From: DASSNR01 sp036278935
GTDB lineage: Bacteria; Gemmatimonadota; Gemmatimonadetes; Gemmatimonadales; Gemmatimonadaceae
DNA: 64,000 nucleotides
Direction: 5' to 3'
NCBI GenBank assembly: GCA_036278935.1
Contig: DASUKA010000005.1
Location: forward strand, 62,001-126,000
Below the pieces are notes generated by a model. That model was given only the letters and a program-made list of their open reading frames with translations, was not told the DNA's origin and did not search any database. Below, piece by piece: positions 15,824-25,150 of this stretch; the stretch's first letter is position 1; every line of letters begins with the position of its first letter. A program made the position numbers and the translations under genes.

Positions 15824-18800
15824 TCACGGCGTGACATTGACCATGAAGCCGAAGCTCCGTGCCGAGGGGAACTGGCCGAACTCGAGTCCCTGCGCGTTGC
15901 TGTTGTCGAACGCGGTCTCGGGGTCGATGTTGGGCACCGAGGTATGCAGCCACAGGTTGCGCCCGACGAGCGCCAGGTAGAGCGACGAGACACCGAGGTG
16001 CCGGGTGAGTGATTCGGGGAAGGTGTAGCCGACCTTCACTTCACGCAGCTTCACGAAGCTGGCGTCGTACACAAATGGCTCGTGAATCTGGAAGAGCGAA
16101 TTGAAGTACGCCTGTGCGGTGACTTTGGTGGTGTTCGGCGTACCGTCGGCGTTCACGCCGGGTACGATCATGCCGCCACCATTCGCGATGGTCTCGGCCT
16201 TCTCCCGGCCTTTCAGCGACGTCGCCAGTACGCCGGACATGTTGCCGAACATGTTGGTCGCGCTGAACAGCTGCCCGCCCTGCTTGGTGTCGAAGAGGAA
16301 GCTGAAGTCGACATCCTTGTACCGGAAATGATTCTGTATGCCACCCGTCCAGTCCGGCGTGAAGTGCCCGAGCACGCGCTTCTGCGGATCGCCTTGGGGG
16401 AGGCCGTCGTTCAGAATCAACTGGCCCTTGCTGTCCCGCAGGTACGGAGTGCCGTAGAGCGCTCCGTACGGCTCGCCCTGCCGGGCTTCCACGGTGAGGC
16501 TCCAGTAGCTTCCCAGCACCACGGTCTGGATGCCGGGGTAGAGACTCGTGACGTCGCTCCGGTTCCTGGCGAAGTTGACGGTCATGTCCCAACTGAAGTT
16601 GTTGATCCGCAGGGGCGTGGCATTGACCTGCAGCTCCACTCCCTTGTTGCTGATCGCCCCGGCATTCAGGACGGCGCTCGTGTAGCCGCTCGCGCCCGAC
16701 ACCTGCACAGGGATGATCTGGTTGCTGGTGAGCTTGTTGTAATAGGTGCCATCCAGCGCGAGCCGGTCATTCAGGAACCGGAGCTCGGTACCGACTTCCC
16801 ACGACCGGGTCTGCTCGGGCTTGAGGTCGGCGTTGGGAATGGAATTGGGAACGCTGAAGCGGGGCACGCTGCCGAACGGGGTGCCTGGCGAATAGGTGAC
16901 CGCAAGCTGATAGGGATCCGCGTCGCTACCCACCCGCGTCCAGCTGGCGCGGAGCTTCCCGTACGAGAGGAGTTTCCCGAGCTTCGTGGAGGGAAACGCA
17001 TCCGTGAACACGAAGCTCCCCGAGACGGACGGGTAGAAGTACGAGTCGTTGCCGGAAGGCAGAGTGGAGGACCAGTCGTTGCGCCCGGTCAGGTTCAGGA
17101 ACAGGTAGTTGTTCCACGCGAACTGCGCCTGCCCGTACAGGCTGTTGGTCTGCCGGTTGGATACGTTCTGCCCCACCTGCGGTGTGACGGCGGAGTTGTC
17201 GATGTTGAACGTGCCGGGAATGACCAGATGCCGGGTGCCCTGGCTGTTCAAGCTGAAGTTGTTGACACGGCGGTTGCCGCCGAAGTTCACCGTGAGCCCC
17301 AGCTTGTCGCCGAAGGTGTGATCGGCGGTGAGCAGGAAGTCGCTGTTCGTCTCGCGATTGAACCGCTCGGATTCGAAGAACGCGCCGCCGGCGTAGTTGA
17401 CGCCGATGAAGCCATCGGCATACTGCTCCTTCCGCCACCCCCGGTACCAATCGGTGCCCGAGCGTATCGAGCCGGAGAGCCAGTTGGTGAACTGGTACTT
17501 GGCCGACGCGGTGCCGATGATGCGGTCACGGCTGTCCCAGTTCGGGTTCTCGTACAGCACCCAGAAGGGATTGTCGACCGTGGTATGGCTGGCGCTGCGC
17601 TCGGTGCCGTCGGGATTGATGTAGTCGCTCAGCTTCTCGTTGCTCGTCTGGCGACCGCTCCAGGTGACCAACTGCATCACGTTCTGGTTGTCGTAGCCGG
17701 TGCCGGGGCGGTCGTGGCCCTGAGTACGGATGTACTTGAGGGAGGCCGTGGCGCTGAGCTTCGAAGTGAGGTTGGCCTGGCCGGTGAGCGCGGTGTTCAG
17801 GCGCTGGATGGTGTTCGTGGGGAGCATCCCCTTCTCATCCATGTTCGTGACGTCCAGGCGGACGTTGGCCGTGGTATTGGCGGCGCTCACGGCCACGTTG
17901 GTGGTGGAGGTGCGCCCGGTCTGGAAGAAGTCCCGAACGCGGTTCGGGTGGGGCAACCACGGCTCGGGCTGGCCGTTGCTCCACCATTGCACGATCTTGC
18001 GCCCATCCAGTGGGGGGCCCCAGCTGCGGTTGACGTTGTCGCTGATGCCGCCGCCGCGGCCGTCCTTGTACTCATACTGGCCGCCGGAGCCCTGTCCGTA
18101 CTGGTTCTGGTAATCGGGGAGCCGGAGGGGCGTTTGGAAGGTGAGGTTCTGGCTGGCGGTAATGCCAAGCCCCTGCGTCCCCGCGCCGGTCTTGGTGGTG
18201 ATCACGATGGCGCCGTTGGCGGCGCGCGAGCCGTAGAGGGCCGCGGCGTTGGCGCCTTTCAGGACGCTGATCGACGCGATGTTGTTCGGGTTGATGTCCT
18301 GCGCGGTATTGCCATAGTCGATCCCGCCGTAGCCCCCGTTGTTCGGCGCCGAGTTGTCGATCGGGATGCCATCCACCACGAAGAGCGGCTGGTTGTTGCC
18401 CGTGATGGAGTTCGCGCCCCGGATAACGATCCGGGCTGATCCGCCGGTGGGCCCGACGTTGGTGATGTTGACGCCCGCCACTTTCCCGTCCAGCGCATTC
18501 ACGATGTTGGGCGTCCGCGCCTGGGCAAGCTCCTCGGCGTTCACGCTCTGCTGCGCGACGCCCAGGGAGCGCTTCTGCCGCTGGATACCGAGCGCGGTCA
18601 CCACGACGCCCTCGAGCTGGACCGGGTTGACAGTGAGCAGGAAGTTGTGCGTGATCGGCGCGGCCGAGAGCGTGATGGTGACCGAGCTCGGCTTGTAACC
18701 GATCAGGCGGGCGGTGAGTGTGGCGGACTGGCCGGTGGCGCTGGCCGCCGGGACGGTAAAGGAGTAGCCGCCATTCTGCGTGGTGAGGGTACCCAGGTGC

Positions 18801-18955
18801 GTGCCTTCGAGCGTCACGCTGGCATTGGCCAGCGGTGTTCCCACTTCGCTGGTGACGCGTCCGCTGATGGTGGTGCCCTGCTGCGCCGCCGCGCCGGCGG
18901 GGAGCAGTGCCGCCGTACAGAGCGCCGCGATGGCTGATCGAACTCGACGTCTCAT
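15824..18955 (-). CDS. SusC/RagA family TonB-linked outer-membrane protein
   Basis: This 1043-residue TonB-dependent transporter has a signal peptide (ending AGAAAQQ) and a carboxypeptidase-regulatory-like beta-sandwich (GRVTSEVGTPLANASVTLEG). The plug follows with the SusC signatures VQLEGVVVTALGIQRQKRSLG and GKVAGVNITNVG, then RIVIRGANSITGNNQPLFVV. A large beta-barrel ends the protein. It works with the SusD lipoprotein encoded just downstream. The start ATG 18955 is the one giving a proper signal peptide. Two hairpins lie in the upstream region. Confidence 0.95.
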   Translation of the reverse strand: MRRRVRSAIAALCTAALLPAGAAAQQGTTISGRVTSEVGTPLANASVTLEGTHLGTLTTQNGGYSFTVPAASATGQSATLTARLIGYKPSSVTITLSAAPITHNFLLTVNPVQLEGVVVTALGIQRQKRSLGVAQQSVNAEELAQARTPNIVNALDGKVAGVNITNVGPTGGSARIVIRGANSITGNNQPLFVVDGIPIDNSAPNNGGYGGIDYGNTAQDINPNNIASISVLKGANAAALYGSRAANGAIVITTKTGAGTQGLGITASQNLTFQTPLRLPDYQNQYGQGSGGQYEYKDGRGGGISDNVNRSWGPPLDGRKIVQWWSNGQPEPWLPHPNRVRDFFQTGRTSTTNVAVSAANTTANVRLDVTNMDEKGMLPTNTIQRLNTALTGQANLTSKLSATASLKYIRTQGHDRPGTGYDNQNVMQLVTWSGRQTSNEKLSDYINPDGTERSASHTTVDNPFWVLYENPNWDSRDRIIGTASAKYQFTNWLSGSIRSGTDWYRGWRKEQYADGFIGVNYAGGAFFESERFNRETNSDFLLTADHTFGDKLGLTVNFGGNRRVNNFSLNSQGTRHLVIPGTFNIDNSAVTPQVGQNVSNRQTNSLYGQAQFAWNNYLFLNLTGRNDWSSTLPSGNDSYFYPSVSGSFVFTDAFPSTKLGKLLSYGKLRASWTRVGSDADPYQLAVTYSPGTPFGSVPRFSVPNSIPNADLKPEQTRSWEVGTELRFLNDRLALDGTYYNKLTSNQIIPVQVSGASGYTSAVLNAGAISNKGVELQVNATPLRINNFSWDMTVNFARNRSDVTSLYPGIQTVVLGSYWSLTVEARQGEPYGALYGTPYLRDSKGQLILNDGLPQGDPQKRVLGHFTPDWTGGIQNHFRYKDVDFSFLFDTKQGGQLFSATNMFGNMSGVLATSLKGREKAETIANGGGMIVPGVNADGTPNTTKVTAQAYFNSLFQIHEPFVYDASFVKLREVKVGYTFPESLTRHLGVSSLYLALVGRNLWLHTSVPNIDPETAFDNSNAQGLEFGQFPSARSFGFMVNVTP

Positions 18956-19106
18956 ACGTTGTCCTCTCTTCGATGCGTCAGGGTTTGAACCGGCGATGCG
19001 CGGGCAGGTGCAGGGCCCGGGCGATCGCGCCTCGATAGATGGTCGGTGTGACGGGTGAGGGGTGCAATTCACCTCCGATGTGGTGGAAAAGGAGGGGTGG
19101 ACGCCG

Positions 19107-19137
19107 AGAGGCCACGGTGTCGTGCTCCGTGGCCTCT
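19107..19137 (-). promoter_or_regulatory. hairpin in the susC upstream region
   Basis: AGAGGCCACGG (19107-19117) pairs with CCGTGGCCTCT (19127-19137) around 9 bases. It lies about 150 bases before the susC start codon, so it could be a 5' leader structure or a second terminator for the M28 peptidase gene. An AT-rich stretch (ATACAATATATAG near 19188-19200) upstream of it could hold the susC promoter. Confidence 0.4.
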
Positions 19138-19223
19138 GACGCCGCGATACTGCAACAAGCAGTCTGTGCAAGCACGTGATGTTGGATACAATATATAGCA
19201 TCCCGCACGGCAGGATGCGACAC

Positions 19224-19258
19224 GGCCCGCGGCACCATGTCGCCCAGTGCCGCGGGCC
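19224..19258 (-). terminator. terminator hairpin after the M28 peptidase gene
   Basis: A perfect 12-bp stem, GGCCCGCGGCAC (19224-19235) with GTGCCGCGGGCC (19247-19258), lies about 58 bases beyond the peptidase stop on its strand. The T-tract is poor, so factor-dependent or intrinsic action cannot be told apart. Confidence 0.55.
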
Positions 19259-19315
19259 GGCCCAGCCCGGTATGGCGGATAGCGGTGCGGCCAGAGCGCC
19301 GATCACGCCGGCGTG

Positions 19316-20725
19316 CTAGCGCGCGGCACGTCGAGCGCCGCCGCGCCCATTCCCGCCCGCGGCACGCGCCGGGCGTCGCGCTGACCGGCGCCGTCGCACC
19401 GGGGGCACCACCACCGCCAGCGAGGTGTGGCCCTGCGCATCCACGCTCCGTACCGCCGCCCACAGATCGTCGAGCTGCTCATCCAGCGTATACGACGTCA
19501 CCTTGCCCACCGGAATCACCCGCTGCCAGGTCGGCGAGGTCGTGGGGCGAACGAGCACCTCGTAGCCGGTGGCATCGGAGACGGGCTTCCACGAGAGCTG
19601 CCATTGCTGCCCGAGCGGCCGCTGGCGGCGGGCCCGCACGCTGTCCGGCGCCGCGGGCGCCAGCCCCAGCGAGCCCATCACCGCCGCGTTCAATCGCGCG
19701 ATCTTGGCCGAGTAGGTGAAGTCCACATCCGCGAACACATCCCGGGGGCTGTGCTGCCGGTCGAGCGCCTCCATCCGTTCCGTCGTTCGGATGCCGGGCT
19801 CGCCCAGCGCCACGAAGGGCTCGTCATCCGTCCCACGCCCGATCCGGTCGACGCGGAGCACATCGAGAATGTGAAAGTTCGGGTTGTACAGGCTGCCCAG
19901 CGCCACCGCGTAGCGGGAGAGCTCGCGGCTGGGAGTGTTGTCGGGGTCGGCGCTGTAGATGCGCATGGTAGTGGAGTCGGTGCGCCCGTTGCTCGCGGTC
20001 ACGTTACCGTCCAGATCGTCGGACATGTCGCCCACCACCGTGTACCCCTCATCGTGCAGCCGCTGCGCCAGATGCGTGGAGCCCAGGAGCCCCTGTTCCT
20101 CGCCGGCCACGGCCGCGAAGAGCAGCGTCGCCTTCAGCCCCTTCGGGTAGTGTTTGGAGAACACGCGGGCCAGCTCGACCACGTCCGAGGTGCCCGAGGC
20201 ATCATCGTCGGCACCGGGCGCGTCGGAGGTATCGTCGGTCTGATCCACCGCGCACAGACACGAGTCGTAGTGCCCGGTGATCACCACCACGCGCTTCGCA
20301 TCGCGTCCCGGGAGCCAGGCCAGCACGTTGACCACGTTCACGGTGGGTTGCTTCGGGAAGCGGCGCACCTGGACCATGGCGGGATCGTACTCCACGTGCA
20401 GGCATCCGCCGCATGCCTTGCTGTAGCCGGAGAACTTGGCGAAGAGATAGTGGCGCGCCGCCCCGATGCCGCGCGTGGCGCTCATGGTGTCACTCAGGGT
20501 CTGGCGCGTGCCGAAGGAGACCAGCACCGAGTCGGTGGCGCGGATCTCAGCGGGCGAGATATCGGCGATGAGCGCGCTGAGCCCCTGGTCGGTGGAGAGC
20601 CCCATGGACGCCCCGGCGGTGCTGTCCGGGGCGTCCTGCGACGCGCTGGTGCCGCAGTTCGCGGTCGCCAGCAGCGTGGTCGCGACGCCTGCAAGGGTGA
20701 GGAAGGTCCGAACTCGACGTGCCAT
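19316..20725 (-). CDS. M28 family zinc aminopeptidase with C-terminal Fn3-like domain
   Basis: The 469 residues begin with a lipoprotein-type signal peptide (LATANCGTS, Cys near 24). The M28 di-zinc site is visible as His in VVITGHYDSC, Asp in GADDDASGTSD, the catalytic Glu in VAGEEQGLLGS and a late His in LDRQHSPRDVF. A fibronectin-III-like stretch (LSWKPVSDATGYEVLVRP) and a basic Arg/Ala-rich tail follow. It probably trims peptides at the cell surface or periplasm for the SusCD importer next door. A GHYDSCLCAVDQTDD insertion gives an unusual pair of Cys residues next to the metal ligand. ATG 20725 is the start. Confidence 0.88.
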   Translation of the reverse strand: MARRVRTFLTLAGVATTLLATANCGTSASQDAPDSTAGASMGLSTDQGLSALIADISPAEIRATDSVLVSFGTRQTLSDTMSATRGIGAARHYLFAKFSGYSKACGGCLHVEYDPAMVQVRRFPKQPTVNVVNVLAWLPGRDAKRVVVITGHYDSCLCAVDQTDDTSDAPGADDDASGTSDVVELARVFSKHYPKGLKATLLFAAVAGEEQGLLGSTHLAQRLHDEGYTVVGDMSDDLDGNVTASNGRTDSTTMRIYSADPDNTPSRELSRYAVALGSLYNPNFHILDVLRVDRIGRGTDDEPFVALGEPGIRTTERMEALDRQHSPRDVFADVDFTYSAKIARLNAAVMGSLGLAPAAPDSVRARRQRPLGQQWQLSWKPVSDATGYEVLVRPTTSPTWQRVIPVGKVTSYTLDEQLDDLWAAVRSVDAQGHTSLAVVVPPVRRRRSARRPARAAGGNGRGGARRAAR

Positions 20726-20849
20726 CTCCGACCTCCTTGAGAGGAGTGAGTGCAGTACGATACCGGGCGCGGTAGCGCCGGGGTGCGGCTGGCGCCGGCG
20801 CGCCACGCGCCATGGTGAGCGGGCGATACGCTGGATAATATATCCGGTT

Positions 20850-23285
20850 ATGCACACTCATCGCTGGATGCTCGCCGGCAGCATCGCCGTGCTCCCGCTT
20901 CTCGCGGCCACCACCTCCATCGCCGGCCCCAATCGCTACACCCGCAACGATCGCGTCGATCGGCACATGCTTCCCGCCGTCTCCACCGGACCGCTCCATC
21001 CCAACTGGAGCCCCGACGGCCAGTGGATCGCGTTCTCGATGCGCGGCGATATCTGGAAGATCCCGGCGAACGGTGGGACCGCCGTCGCCCTCACCGCCGG
21101 CCCCCGCTATCACTTCGAGCCCGCGTGGAGTCCCGATGGCACCAAGCTCGCCCTCTCCATGGATGTGAGCGGCAACCTCGACATCGGGGTCGTGAGCGCC
21201 CAGGGTGGAACGGTCACCCGCATCACCACGGACTCCGCCGTGGATGTCGAGCCGGCATGGAGCCACGACGGCCGGAGCCTCTACTTCGTCAGCAATCGCG
21301 GCGGACGCGGGTTCCGCATCTACCGGCATGACCTTACCACCGGCGCCAATGAGCAGGTCGTGAACGGCATCGAGCCCGCCGTCTCCCCCGATGGCACGCA
21401 GCTCGCCTACGTGGCGCGCGTGCGCGGACGGCTCGGCTCGGGCGGTCTCTGGGTCAAGCCGCTCCCGGACGGTGAGCCGCGGCTGGTGCAGTACGAAGAG
21501 ACGGAGTATCGCATGAAGCCGGCGTGGACGCCCGATGGCAACGCACTGCTCTACGTGTCGGAAGCGACGGACTTGAACCATGTGATGCTGGTGCCCGCAG
21601 CCGGCGGAAACCCGGAACAGCTCACGGTCAGCGCGAGCGATGAATATTCCCCGTCGCCCAGCCCGGATGGCCGGCGCTTCGCGTTCGTCTCCAATCGCGC
21701 GGGAGCAACCACGCTCTACACGGTCGCCATGGGCGGCGGTCCGTTCCCTTCGTGGCACGCGGTGCCCATGCGGGCCCGCACATCACGCACGCCGACCGGC
21801 CGCGTGCAGATACGCGTCCTGGGACCTGACGGCAAGGTGACGCCGGCGCGGATCTATCTCATGGCGAGTGACGGCCGGTCCTACGCGCCGGACGGCGGAT
21901 TCCATCGCGTGATCTCCGCCACCGAGACGCACTACTTCGAGACCACGGGCAGCTTCGAGGCCGAGGTCCCCGCCGGGCGCACCTCCATTGAGGCGATGAA
22001 GGGGTTCGAGTACCGGCCGAAGTCCATCACGCTCTCCGTGCCGGCCGGCGGACGGCGGAGCGCGACCATCCAGCTCCAGCGTTTGGTCGATCTCCCGGCA
22101 CAAGGCTGGTACTCGGGCGATACGCACATCCACGATCTGCACCAGGGACGGTTCGGGCTCACGCACCAGACCTTCTTCGACGAGCTCCGCGCCGAGGATC
22201 TTCACGTCACCAACGCGCTCATCCATATGGATGGCACGCGGCTCATGGGACGGTGGGGCGATCTCACCGGAAAGCCGAGCCCGCTCTCGACGCCGCAGTA
22301 CATCCTGCAGTACGGCGAAGAGTTCCGTGGATCGCTCGGCCACATCTCGATCCTCGGCATCAAGCGATTCATCCTGCCGTTCACCAGCGGTGTGCGCAAC
22401 ACGGCGTACGCGCAGCCCGAGCTCGACTCGAGATACATCGACGAGGCACACGCGCAGGGCGGGATCGCGGGCTTCCCGCATCCGTATATCACTCTCGTCA
22501 CCACACCGGCGCAGGCCGCCAGCACGCTCATCCCGGTGGATGCCGCGCTTGGCAAGGGCGACTACTACGACATCGGATCCATCTGGTCCAACGAGATGGG
22601 CTCCACGTCGATGTACTATCGGCTGTTGAATTGCGGATTCCATCTCCCCGCGACAGCCGGCACCGATAACTTCTCCGACGTCTGGCGTGACCCGCCGCCC
22701 GGGTCGGACCGGACCTACGTGCATGTGCACGGTCCGCTCACGCTCGCGAACTGGTTCGCCGGCATCAAGGCGGAGCACACCTTCGGTACCACCGGGCCGC
22801 TGCTCTTCCTGAACGTGGCCGGTCACGAGCCCGGCGACCAGATCGCGCTGGGCGCGGGCGCATCGCCTACGCTGCACGTCCACGCGGACGCGAAGTCCAT
22901 CGCGCCCATGGCGCGGCTGGACATCATTGTCAACGGCGCGGTTGCCGGGAGCGTCACCGCCTCCGACTCGGGGCACATCGTGTTCGACAAGAGCGTTGCC
23001 ATCCCGCGGGGCGGGTGGATCGCGGCCCGCGTGGTGGGCCCCTCATCGCGCTACGTGGGTGACAGTTATGCCTTCGCGCAGACCAGCCCCGTGTACGTCG
23101 TCCGCAACGGACATACCTACACCTCGGCGGACGACGCCCGCTTTCTGGCACAGGCGGCGGAGGCGGTGTGGACGCGGGTGCAGCGCGCGCCCTGGCGCAC
23201 GCCGGCTGAGCGCGACCGTTTCCATGCGGAGATCGAGCAGGCGCGGGCGGTCTATGAGCGCATTGCCGCGCAGGCGGGCCAGTAG
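20850..23285 (+). CDS. secreted CehA/McbA-type metallohydrolase with N-terminal TolB-like propeller
   Basis: This 811-residue exported protein has a signal peptide (residues 1-25). A WD40-like beta-propeller follows with repeats of the form P.WSPDG..IAFSM / P.WSPDGTKLAL / P.WSHDGRSLYFVSNR. The C-terminal PHP-like metal-dependent phosphoesterase domain begins at GWYSGDTHIHDLHQG, with its HxH site. CehA-type domains hydrolyse esters or carbamates, and the substrate here is unknown. No Shine-Dalgarno precedes ATG 20850. Instead a TAATAT box ends 9 bases before it, which would fit a leaderless transcript. It is divergent from the M28 gene. Confidence 0.85.
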   Translation: MHTHRWMLAGSIAVLPLLAATTSIAGPNRYTRNDRVDRHMLPAVSTGPLHPNWSPDGQWIAFSMRGDIWKIPANGGTAVALTAGPRYHFEPAWSPDGTKLALSMDVSGNLDIGVVSAQGGTVTRITTDSAVDVEPAWSHDGRSLYFVSNRGGRGFRIYRHDLTTGANEQVVNGIEPAVSPDGTQLAYVARVRGRLGSGGLWVKPLPDGEPRLVQYEETEYRMKPAWTPDGNALLYVSEATDLNHVMLVPAAGGNPEQLTVSASDEYSPSPSPDGRRFAFVSNRAGATTLYTVAMGGGPFPSWHAVPMRARTSRTPTGRVQIRVLGPDGKVTPARIYLMASDGRSYAPDGGFHRVISATETHYFETTGSFEAEVPAGRTSIEAMKGFEYRPKSITLSVPAGGRRSATIQLQRLVDLPAQGWYSGDTHIHDLHQGRFGLTHQTFFDELRAEDLHVTNALIHMDGTRLMGRWGDLTGKPSPLSTPQYILQYGEEFRGSLGHISILGIKRFILPFTSGVRNTAYAQPELDSRYIDEAHAQGGIAGFPHPYITLVTTPAQAASTLIPVDAALGKGDYYDIGSIWSNEMGSTSMYYRLLNCGFHLPATAGTDNFSDVWRDPPPGSDRTYVHVHGPLTLANWFAGIKAEHTFGTTGPLLFLNVAGHEPGDQIALGAGASPTLHVHADAKSIAPMARLDIIVNGAVAGSVTASDSGHIVFDKSVAIPRGGWIAARVVGPSSRYVGDSYAFAQTSPVYVVRNGHTYTSADDARFLAQAAEAVWTRVQRAPWRTPAERDRFHAEIEQARAVYERIAAQAGQ

Positions 23286-23297
23286 CGTTCTCGGACA

Positions 23298-23346
23298 GGT
23301 CAACGGGGGTCAGGTCTCGAACCGCAAGACCTGACCCCCGTTGACC
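23298..23346. repeat. perfect 20-bp palindromic repeat (REP-like), overlaps mfnB 3' end
   Basis: GGTCAACGGGGGTCAGGTCT (23298-23317) is the exact reverse complement of 23327-23346, with a 9-base loop. It sits between the convergent CehA and mfnB genes and contains the mfnB stop codon. Hairpins centred on GGGGTCAGGTCT are reminiscent of REP elements mobilised by IS200-like (RAYT) transposases. No transposase is present in this window. It may also end transcription from both sides. Confidence 0.85.
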
Positions 23347-24043
23347 GATCGGATGCCTGAACGAGCGCGCGCACCCGCTGTTCCGAGACACGGCCGTCGC
23401 GTCCGCCGTCGCATGCGGCCCCCCGCACGCCGATGATGTCCGCGGCGAGGATATGGAGAGCGGGGATGTCGCACGCAGCGAGCTTGCCCGCGAGTGCCGC
23501 GGTGAGCGACGCCTTGTGCGCGGCCCGAACCCAGTGGGCGATGGTCGCCGGTGTCATGAGCGCGAACAGGGCGTCGCCATCCTTGCATGCCGTATCGAGC
23601 AACGCACCGCGCGCACCGGAGCCGGCCGCGGCGGGGATGATTGCGCCGGGCGGCGCGCTCGCCACACGGGCCGCATCCGCATACGCCACGGCCACCACGC
23701 TGGTGCCCGTGCCCGCCGCGCGCGCGCCGCGCACGGCGGCAGCCAGCAACTGCGTGATGAGGCCGATATCGACGATGCCGCGGAATCCCACCTTCACGTA
23801 GGCGAGCCCGAGCGCAGCGGCCTCGCGTGCCGCCCGTTCGACGGTCGCGACATCGGTTGCATCGCCCAGCGCGGCGCTGATGGGGCGCGCGTTTCCTACC
23901 GCCGCGCGGATGTCGCGCAGCACACCGGGTGATACGGCCCCCAGCGCGCCGTGCGCGGGTTCCTTGGCATCGATGATCTGCGCGCCGCCGGCGAGCGCCG
24001 CACGCGCTTCATCGACATTCCGCACGCTCACCAGCAGTCGCAC
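23300..24043 (-). CDS. mfnB: (5-formylfuran-3-yl)methyl phosphate synthase
   Basis: MfnB makes the furan ring precursor of methanofuran from glyceraldehyde 3-phosphate. The protein of about 247 residues shows the family start RLLVSVRNVDEARAALAGG, then IIDAKEPAHGALGAV and YVKVGFRGIVDI. A conserved C-terminal region follows, ADIIGVRGAACDGGRDGRVS. The GTG at 24043 is preferred because AGGGAG lies 7 bases upstream and it matches the family N-terminus; upstream codons look non-coding. The last dozen or so residues (after VRALVQASD) and the stop codon come from the 20-bp palindromic repeat, so the natural C-terminus has been replaced or extended. Confidence 0.88.
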   Translation of the reverse strand: MRLLVSVRNVDEARAALAGGAQIIDAKEPAHGALGAVSPGVLRDIRAAVGNARPISAALGDATDVATVERAAREAAALGLAYVKVGFRGIVDIGLITQLLAAAVRGARAAGTGTSVVAVAYADAARVASAPPGAIIPAAAGSGARGALLDTACKDGDALFALMTPATIAHWVRAAHKASLTAALAGKLAACDIPALHILAADIIGVRGAACDGGRDGRVSEQRVRALVQASDRSTGVRSCGSRPDPR

Positions 24044-24228
24044 GCGCTGCTCCCTGTTGTCGCCGTCGACCGGAGTGGTAATTTCCCAACGAGAGGGAAG
24101 GGGGGCAGTACGTGGGCGGCGGATCGCTGGCGTGAACCCACGCGGGTATGTCCCATGCTCACTGCTCCGCACCCGACTCGCAGCCCGGCATTCAGCGTTG
24201 ATGTTCTTCCCAGTCTACGGCGAGGCAC

Positions 24229-25035
24229 GTGGTGCGCCAAGAAGAAGGTGAATTCGCGGAAGACCCGGCCGTTCAGGATACGAGACTGCTGGGCCGGGTC
24301 GTGCTCGTCACGGGTGCATCGAGCGGCATTGGTCGTGCGATCGCCGTGGCCGTCGCCCGGGCCGGTGCGGATGTGGCCATCACGTATCACACCAACGAGG
24401 ACGGCGCGCGCACGGCGGCGGACGCGATTGGCGCGCTTGGCCGGCGCGCGGACATCCTGCACCTCGACCTGTCCCACGCCGGTTCCCTCGATGCGATGGC
24501 GGAGAACGTCCTGACCTCCTTCGGTCGGGTGGACGTCTGGATCAACAACGCGGGAGCCGACATCCTGACCGGGCCCGCGGCCGAGCGTTCGACCATCGAG
24601 AAGCTCGACATGCTGCTTGCCGTTGATCTTCGCGGGACGATGCTCGCCTCCTGGAAGGCGGCCGACATCATGCAGGCGCAACCGGAGGGGGGCGTCATCC
24701 TGAACATGAGTTGGGATCATGTGACTGTCGGGCTGGAGGGGAAGAATCCACAGATGTTCTCCGCGGTCAAGGGAGGGGTCATGAGCTTCAGCAAGTCGCT
24801 CGCCCGCTCCGTGGCCCCAAAGGTGCGCGTGAATATTCTGGCCCCGGGGTGGATCGAGACCGCGTTCGGGGCCGACGTGGACCGGCGCTACCACAGCGAG
24901 GTGGAGCAGGCCACCCCTCTCGGCCGTTGGGGCACCCCGGAGGATGTCGCGCGCGTGGCCGTGTTCCTGGCCTCGCCCGATGCAGCATTCATGACGGGGC
25001 AGGTGGTGATGATCAACGGGGGAGTGGTGATGTGA
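24229..25035 (+). CDS. SDR family reductase with Tyr-to-Phe change at the catalytic site
   Basis: The 268 residues form a Rossmann short-chain dehydrogenase. Visible are the nucleotide motif VTGASSGIGRAIA, the NNAG motif, Ser161 (NMSWD), Lys181 (FSAVK) and the C-terminal TPEDVARVAVFLASPDAAFMTGQVVMINGG. The catalytic Tyr of the YxxxK motif is Phe177, so normal proton transfer would be impaired or supplied another way. It is divergent from mfnB and upstream of a pterin dehydratase. This suggests a pteridine or dihydromethanopterin reductase role (FolM/PTR1-like SDRs reduce pteridines), but that is inference. The start GTG 24229 has a weak upstream signal. Confidence 0.82.
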   Translation: MVRQEEGEFAEDPAVQDTRLLGRVVLVTGASSGIGRAIAVAVARAGADVAITYHTNEDGARTAADAIGALGRRADILHLDLSHAGSLDAMAENVLTSFGRVDVWINNAGADILTGPAAERSTIEKLDMLLAVDLRGTMLASWKAADIMQAQPEGGVILNMSWDHVTVGLEGKNPQMFSAVKGGVMSFSKSLARSVAPKVRVNILAPGWIETAFGADVDRRYHSEVEQATPLGRWGTPEDVARVAVFLASPDAAFMTGQVVMINGGVVM

Positions 25036-25096
25036 AGCAGTGAGTCAGCAGCCGCTGCGCGCCTCCGGAATGACACTCGGCTCCGCCGTTCCCGAC

Positions 25097-25120
25097 CTAC
25101 TGATCTACTGACCCACTGAT
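25097..25120. repeat. three octamer repeats in the SDR-phhB gap
   Basis: CTACTGAT (25097-25104), CTACTGAC (25105-25112) and CCACTGAT (25113-25120) form a short imperfect tandem array about 30 bases before the dehydratase start. Function is unknown. Similar simple repeats occur before fhcC. Confidence 0.6.
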
Positions 25121-25150
25121 CGACCTTTTCTTGCCACGGAGACCGATACC

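Noticed and set aside
16082..18439. 785-codon plus-strand frame across the SusC gene
   Set aside because: It mirrors the codon pattern of SusC in another frame; no domain seen.
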